Shown: piece after piece, positions 58,650 through 64,000 of the stretch
Layout of the letters: each line of letters begins with the position of its first letter
Position numbering within the stretch: the stretch's first letter is position 1
From: Sabethes cyaneus
Lineage: Eukaryota > Arthropoda > Insecta > Diptera > Culicidae
Direction: 5' to 3'
Length of the DNA stretch: 64,000 bases
Assembly (NCBI RefSeq): GCF_943734655.1
Contig: NC_071355.1
Location: 53,530,949-53,594,948 of the forward strand
The notes under the pieces: model-generated
Told to the model about the DNA's origin: nothing
The model's input: the letters and a program-made list of their open reading frames with translations, nothing else
The model's database searches: none
Translations under genes and position numbers: made by a program

Positions 58650-61130
58650 TAATGTTTTATGGAAGAGTCTCGAATTTCTCGAGTTCGATTAGTTTTTGAG
58701 TTTCGCAAAAATTTCTGTTTTATTTGTATGAGAGTCCATATCCCCCTTCCACAGGGGTGAGAGGTCTCTAACTATCGTAAAATAAATTCAAGACTCCAAA
58801 ATCACCCACATGCCAAATTTGGTTCCATTTGCTTGATTAGTTCTCAAGTTATAAGGAAATTTGAATTTCATTTGTATGGGAGCTTCCCTCTTAAAAGGGG
58901 AAGGGGTCGTAATTCACCATAGAAAAAATTTCTGCCATCTAAAACTCCCACATGCCAAATTTGGTTCCATTTGATTGATTAGTTCTCGAGATAAGAGGAA
59001 ATTTGCATTTCATTTGTATGAAAGCCCACCCTCAAAATGGGGAGATGGGCCATAACCAGGGATGCCACATATAATTCTGTGTTTTTTGTTGGAAAAATCT
59101 GATAATCTGTACGGCGAGGAAAAATATCTGTGCAAAAATCTGTTCAATGCAAAACAATGAGAGTGAAAGAGATAGAGAGTCATTTTGCTGACTATTTCCG
59201 TCTCTTTCACTCTCATGTAAAAGCTCAAAAATCTGTTTAATCTGTGTAATTTGGCGAAAATCTGTATTCTATGCATACAGATTCTGTACAGGCGATTTCT
59301 TTCAAATATCTGTTAAACACAGAATAATCTGTGCATGTGGCAACCCTGGCCATAACTCGCTTTCTAAAGAAGAGAGGGGTCTCAATTCACCATAGAAAAA
59401 AATCTTGCGTCCAAAACCACTTACATGTCAAATTTGGTTCCATTTGCTTGATTAGTTCTCGAGTTATGAGGAAATTTGTTTTTCATTTGTATAGGAGCCC
59501 CCCCTCTTAAAGTGGGGAAATCCATAGAAAATATACCATAGAAAATATTCTTGCCTACAAAAACACCCACATGATAAAGTTGGTTCCATTTGCTTGATTA
59601 GTTCTCGAATTATGAGGAAATTTGTATTTCATTTGTGTAGAAGCACCCCCTCTTAAAGTTGGGAGGGGTCCTAATTTACCATAGAAAATATTTTTGCCTC
59701 CAAAAACCTCCACATTCCAAATTTGGTTCTATTTGCTTAATTAGTTCTCGAGTTATGAGGAAATTTGAATTTCATTTGTATAGGAGCCCCTCCTCTTAAA
59801 GTTGGGAGGGGTCTCAATTCACCATAGAAAATATTGTTGCCCTCGAAAACTTTCACATGCCAAATTTGGTTCCATTTGCTTGATTAATTCTCGGGTTATG
59901 AGGAAATTTGTATTTCATTTGTATAGGAGCCCCCCCTCCTAAAGTGAGGAGGGGTCCCAGTTCATCATAGAAAAAAATTTTGTCTCCAAAAACACCCACA
60001 TGTCAAATTTGGTTCCATTTGCTTGATTAGTTCTCGAGTTATGAGGAAATTTGTATTTCGTTTGTATAGTAGCCCCCCCTCTTAAAGTGGGGAGGGGTTC
60101 TAATTCACCATAGAAAATATTATGAGGAAATTTGTATTTCGTTTGTATAGGAGCCCCCCCTCTTAAAGTTGGGAGGGGTCCTAATTCACCATAGAAAATA
60201 TTCTTGCCCTCTAAAACTTTCACATGCCAAATTTGGTTCCATTTGCTTGATTAGTTCTCGGGTTATGAGGAAATTTGTATTTCATTTGTATAGGAGCCCC
60301 CCCTCCTAAAGTGAGGAGGGGTCCCAGTTTATCATAGAAAAAATTTTTGTCTCCAAAAACACCCACGTGTCAAATTTGGTTCCATTTGCTTGATTAGTTC
60401 TCGAGTTATGAGGAAATTTGTATTTCGTTTGTATAAGAGCCCCCCCCCTCTTAAAGTTGGGAGGGGTCCTAATTTACCATAGAAAATATTCTTGCCCTCG
60501 AAAACTTTCACATGCCAAATTTTGTTCCATTTGCTTGATTAGTTCTTCAGTTATGAGGAAATTTGTATTTCATGTGTATAGGATCCCCCCCTCCTAAAAC
60601 GGGTAGGGGTCCCAATTCATCATAGAAAAAATTTTTGTCTCCAAAAACACCCACATGCCAAATTTGGTTCCATTTGCTTAATTACTTCTCGAGTTATGAG
60701 GAAAATTGTGTTTCTTTGGTACAGGAGCCCCCCCTCTTAAAGTTGGGAGGGGTCCTAATTCACCATAGAAAATATTCTTGCCCTCGAAAACCTTCACATG
60801 CCAAATTTGGTTCCATTTGCTTGATTAGTTCTCGAGTTATGAGGAAATTTGTATGGAAGCCCCCCCCTTTTAAAGAGGAGAGGAGTTATAATTCCCCTTA
60901 TAAAGAGGGGAGGGGTCTCAATTTACCATAGAATAAATTCTTGTCACCGAAAACACCCACATGCCAAATTTTGTTCTATTTGCTTGATTAGTTGTCGAGT
61001 TATACGGAAATTTGTGTTTCATTTGTAAGGGAGCCCCCCCTCTTAATGGGGGGAGGGGTTTCTAACCATCACTAAAACCTTTCCTGGCCCCAAAAAACCT
61101 CTACATGCATATTTTCATGCCGATTGGTTC
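58650..61130 (+). repeat. ~144-bp tandem units with C-run/G-run hairpins
   Basis: Each unit carries the words CACATGCCAAATTTGG, TTCCATTTGCTTGATTAG, TTCTCGAGTTATGAGG and AAATTTGTATTTCATTTG, then a C-rich run, a short 'tcttaaagt' loop and a G-rich run that can pair. One unit near 60110 lost about half its length. A hAT-type MITE interrupts the array at 59057. Confidence 0.9.
59057..59348. mobile_element. hAT-type MITE (292 bp) with perfect 8-bp target duplication
   Basis: Ends CAGGGATGCCACATATAATT and, reversed, CAGGGTTGCCACATGCACAG form imperfect terminal inverted repeats. The 8-bp GCCATAAC flanks both sides exactly (59049-59056, 59349-59356), as hAT transposases leave. Interior phrases 'aatctgt' recur and a short inverted pair (GAGAGTGAAAGAGA and TCTCTTTCACTCTC) is near the middle. 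Non-autonomous. It interrupts one 144-bp unit and therefore postdates that array. Confidence 0.92.
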
Positions 61131-61507
61131 AGTAGTTTTCGATTCTATAAGGAACTTACGGACAGACAGAAATCCTTATTTATAGGTATAGATTCAGGGT
61201 GAGACGAGCATATGCCGCGAGTCTTGCAGGTGACTTGCCGTCGAAAGCACCAGCTACTGCTGAGGAAGGACAGCCCCCACAGAAATCACATCTGTCTAGG
61301 TTTATTCGTTAAATTGTATCGATTGGGCCGCTTGAAAGCTAACGGCAGATAGTTGAAGCAAAACACGCCTAACGTCCCTTATGCCTTCCGCACATTATGT
61401 CTATCATTCATTTTGCCTAACGTCCATTATGCCAAAAGTCTATTATACCCTAAGTCCGTTATGCCTACCGTCTGTATGCCTGCCATACGAATACCTAATA
61501 GGTTGCC

Positions 61508-61565
61508 TAGGTAACCAACAAGCAGTACCAATGCAAACTAATAAGCAGTTAGGCCACATTAAATG
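61508..61565. repeat. Partial MITE end (family of 24848)
   Basis: CTAGGTAACCAACAAGCAG followed by 'taccaatgcaaactaataagc' resembles the left end of the element at 24848-25145. The copy appears truncated where LINE sequence begins. Confidence 0.5.
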
Positions 61566-61920
61566 AATGCGATAAATTCTTGGCAGCATATTACAAGAAG
61601 AAGTATGACGCAGGCGCATGAATCATGAAATATTCCAAGTATACAAATATGTGGATATTTTGAGGTGGGTAAAATACGGCAGGTTGTAATGGGTCGGCCA
61701 CGTGGTTAGGATGCCAGATGAGAGACCAGCAAAAACAATATTCAACAGAGAACCCGACGACAACGAGGCAGACCCCGTACCCGTTGGACGAGCGCTGTTG
61801 AAGAGGACGCTAGAACTGCGGGTTTTAGGAGCGATTGGAGAGCGGCAGACCAAGAAATGTGGAGACGGTTCTGAATTCGGCACGGATTGGATAGACGAAT
61901 TGTTACCGAAAAAGTAAAAG
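61566..61920 (+). pseudogene. LINE C-terminal tail fragment
   Basis: Plus strand reads NHEIFQVYK, then with a frame change GRL, GHVVRMPDERPAKTIFNREP (about 61690-61750) and a tail rich in Arg and Ala ending near TDW. It has the same WxGHVxRMPD tail as 18690. A one-base shift after NREPDD scrambles the remaining residues. Confidence 0.8.
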
Positions 61921-62319
61921 TAAGGTAAAAGCTGCTTGCAAGCTACTTTAACGAAATATCCCAGTAATTTACTGCTAACCCTCTAACTATAGGATCTATA
62001 GGTCTATAAATCTCAGAAAAATAAATCTTAAATGAGATGGGACCGCCTTGTTTCCAAGTGCTTCGACGAAAAATACCTGAATTATTTTATAGGATTGGCT
62101 ACTTTTCCAGCACAGTGACAGTAGTTAACACAGAAAATTATTTTACATTTAAAGGTAAATTTTATAAACAAACAAAACGGGTGCCCATGGGAAACCCACA
62201 TTAACCACAGACAACTCTTTGCTGTTTAATTCCCGCCAGCACTTGATCTCGGCTACTCGAGTAATACTATTTATTTGGCGGAAGCAAATGGAGCTTTATG
62301 ACTTCAAAGTCAACGCATT
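61921..62319. other. No feature recognised
   Basis: AT-rich linker without coding support. Confidence 0.4.
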
Positions 62320-62460
62320 GACATCGTGCGACGCAACTTAGGTACGATGCTAAAAATGAAGATCAGACTAAATGCTGAGACCAGTAAAGTTGGACTAGTT
62401 ATTAATACGCTGAAAATAAAATACATGCGAGGAAGAGGTTTGAATGGAGACAAACAATAG
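62320..62460 (+). pseudogene. LINE RT thumb fragment
   Basis: Reads RNLGTMLKMKIRLNAETSKV, then GLVINTLKIKYMRGRG, matching the thumb region (family wording GLxINxxKTKYM) seen at 8650-8700 and 18310-18350. It is an isolated short scrap. Confidence 0.65.
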
Positions 62461-63815
62461 CCTCCAAATATGAATACATATTGATGTCGTTTCTTAAATC
62501 CTTAATAAAAACGTTTATCATTCGATTTTGTGATACGTTATCCACATGTTGTTAGGCATCTGCTGTATAAGATTATTTTTGTTAATACTGGCAACATCTC
62601 TGTGAACCCGTCGTCGTTGTGCGCAGTCTAGATCCGAGGTGGCTCGTGCTGTTTCTAGCAATCGTCTCCATTCAACTCGATCTTGGGCCTCTCGTCTCAA
62701 AAGTCGCAAATCACTTTCGACCTGCTCGAGCCATCTTGCACTTTGAACCTCCTTCACCTGTTCCTGGTGTCTGTGGAGTTAAGGAAGACTACTGTATTCG
62801 TCGGACTGTCGTCCGGTATCCTTACAACGCGTGCGACCCACCGTAGACTACCGACTTTCGTTAGATATACGATGGGAATCTCTCCAAGCGGTGACGGAAG
62901 CTCGTGATTTATACGCCTCCGCCACTCTCCGCTTTTAGTTTGTACTCCACCAATACCTTCCACTGGAGCACGGCACGGGCGCGTATGTCCTCAGTGAGCA
63001 TCGTCGTAGCTTCAAGTCCATGAAGCGCTACAGGTCTAATAAACGCGGCATATGCTTCTTGATCTTAACGTTTTTCGAAAGGCAAAGTAGGTCAGATTTC
63101 CCACTTGAATGCGTCGCTTGATCTCCTTACTAGTATTGTTGTCCGCGGTTACCCGCGATGTCAAATCCCCGAATCCCCGTTCTGGCTATGATATGAAAGT
63201 CTGCAAAGCCCAAGAGTTGGCTACACTTGGTGAAAAACGAGAGGCCCGTTTTGATGCCCGCTTGTCGGATCACCCCACCATCTGCCCACCCCCAAGAGCG
63301 ATGTTGAACAGCCCTTATCTCAACCCTCGCCACGTCTCAAAGGGACTCAAGATTATTCCCGAGATGCGCACGGAACAAATCCCTCCAATGTAGCTCTGAT
63401 CAGTAGCGTTAGTTTATCCGGAAAACCGAATTCGTGCATTACCTCCCATAGCTGAAATCAATAAAGATGTGATGCGTGGGCACGTTGTATTCCCAATATT
63501 TCTGCAAGATCTGTCGGATGGTAAAAATCTAATCCATAGATGTGCGAGCCCTCATGAAACCCGCCTGGCAATTCCTTACGAAGCCCTGTGCTATCGTAGA
63601 CAGTCGGCGTACGTTGTAGGCGGCGTTTGTCAGCGTTATGCCGCGATAGTTATAGCAGTCGAGCTGTTTACCTTTTTTGAAGATGGGACAAAGCACTTCT
63701 TCCATCCATTCTTCCGGTAGGTTCTCCTCCTCACAAATCTTGGAAATAATTCAGCCATCGCCAGCGTTGCTCGGTCATGTTTTAGAAGTTCTGCCAATGC
63801 CCGCCCAGTTATCCC
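62461..63815 (-). pseudogene. Minus-strand LINE reverse transcriptase and tail
   Basis: From 63815 down the minus strand gives LLKHDRATLAMAELFP, a finger with YNYRGITLTNAAYNVR (about 63595-63660), QAGFMRARTSMD and IFTIRQILQKYWEYNVPTHH (about 63475-63560), then ADGGVIRQAGIKTGLSFFTK and LLGFADFHIIART (motif C reduced from ADD to ADF, about 63190-63235), then the tail INHELPSPLGEIPIVYLTKV, RWVARVVRIPDD and SARWLEQVESDL ending near 62600. Stops, frameshifts and the lost catalytic Asp mark it as dead. It is the longest single-strand LINE remnant in the right third of the window. Confidence 0.88.
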
Positions 63816-64000
63816 CGGGGTAAGATGCTGGCCTAACAAGGCAATTGTCGTATGTTCGAATCTCGACTGGGTGGTACCGCTACAGAGTTAATAGGATCTT
63901 TGCACTAGCCCCACAATTTTCCTGTACTCTAAAAACTGGCTGCGAAGTCTGTTGATAAAGAAAGACTGTTTAAGTTCTGAAGGACGTTTATACCCATGGT
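63816..64000 (+). mobile_element. tRNA-derived SINE, truncated by the window edge
   Basis: Begins near GGGGTAAGATGCTGGCC (A-box-like) and carries ATGTTCGAATCTCGACTGG (B-box-like) 30 bases on, the two internal RNA polymerase III promoter boxes of a tRNA head. A non-tRNA body follows ('gttaataggatctttgcact', 'gctgcgaagtctgttgata') of a type I recall from mosquito SINEs. The right end is outside the window. Confidence 0.7.

Larger units (their letters stand above)
58116..61490. repeat. Large composite fold-back repeat (~3.4 kb)
   Basis: Outer modules are inverted: a degenerate GGCATAATGGACGA-type array at 58125-58190 (less regular to 58400) reappears reversed at about 61370-61490. The GC-rich module at 58550-58620 (GGGCGGCGCTTCCGACGGCG) reappears reversed at about 61195-61310. 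The body begins at 58441 with CTAGCTGACCCGACAAACTT and holds about 12-13 units of ~144 bp from 58650 to 61130, ending in a tail with GGACAGACAGAAATCC at 61153-61170. It encodes no protein. Confidence 0.8.

Noticed and set aside
58650..61130. Tandem ~144-bp repeats as a satellite or CRISPR-like array
   Set aside because: No spacer/repeat alternation; units diverge throughout and are flanked by inverted modules.
63840..63875. Possible true tRNA gene
   Set aside because: A- and B-box-like words exist but no cloverleaf or acceptor pairing; the following body fits a SINE.

Overview
This is insect nuclear DNA, almost certainly from a culicine mosquito (Aedes-like). There are no operons or ribosome binding sites. 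Most of the window is interspersed repeats: decayed LINE reverse transcriptases, short inverted-repeat elements with TA or 8-bp target duplications, a tRNA-derived SINE, and CT/AG-rich tandem repeats whose wording I recognise from mosquito genomes. The species call rests on recalled repeat families, not on a search. I recognise no host protein-coding gene.

The centrepiece is a 7,005-bp errantivirus (insect endogenous retrovirus, Ty3/gypsy group) at 35877-42881. Its two 273-bp LTRs look identical by eye, it has a CGCG target duplication, and gag, pol and env are all uninterrupted. A TTTTTTA slippery heptamer lies exactly where the pol frame opens. A consensus splice donor in the leader and an acceptor just before env would make a subgenomic env mRNA. 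Protease, reverse transcriptase, RNase H and integrase residues are all present. By sequence it is young and possibly functional. It landed in an older repeat rich in CGCG, and a related uninterrupted copy of that repeat lies at 25.15-26.2 kb.

Layout. 1-447: (AGAC)n microsatellite. 3.5-10.25 kb: Jockey-like LINE remnants; one is split by an RTE-like LINE (6241-9336), itself split by a 623-bp element (6737-7359), so three nested layers. 10304-10711: TA-flanked inverted-repeat element. 15.3-16.2 kb: 15-bp minisatellite. 16.2-19.05 kb: a minus-strand LINE fragment split by a plus-strand LINE, itself split by a short insertion. 23.9-27.4 kb: MITEs, a bracketing direct duplication and two copies of a composite repeat with ~145-bp units. 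28.8-29.1 kb: another LINE scrap. 33.1-34.4 kb: GT microsatellite and associated repeat. 35.8-43.05 kb: the errantivirus and its host repeat. 43.4-45.5 kb: two fold-back structures. 46.0-46.6 kb: minus-strand LINE scrap. 49.9-50.3 kb: small repeats. 58.1-61.5 kb: a large composite fold-back with about a dozen ~144-bp units, interrupted by a hAT-type MITE. 61.6-63.8 kb: three more LINE scraps on both strands. 63.8-64 kb: SINE running off the window.

The stretches between (0.45-3.5, 10.7-15.3, 19.7-23.9, 29.1-33.1, 46.6-49.9 and 51.6-58.1 kb) hold no gene I can support. Several have GC-richer islands with short CAG/CTG or CGT runs that could be introns, 5' untranslated regions or regulatory DNA of an undetected gene.
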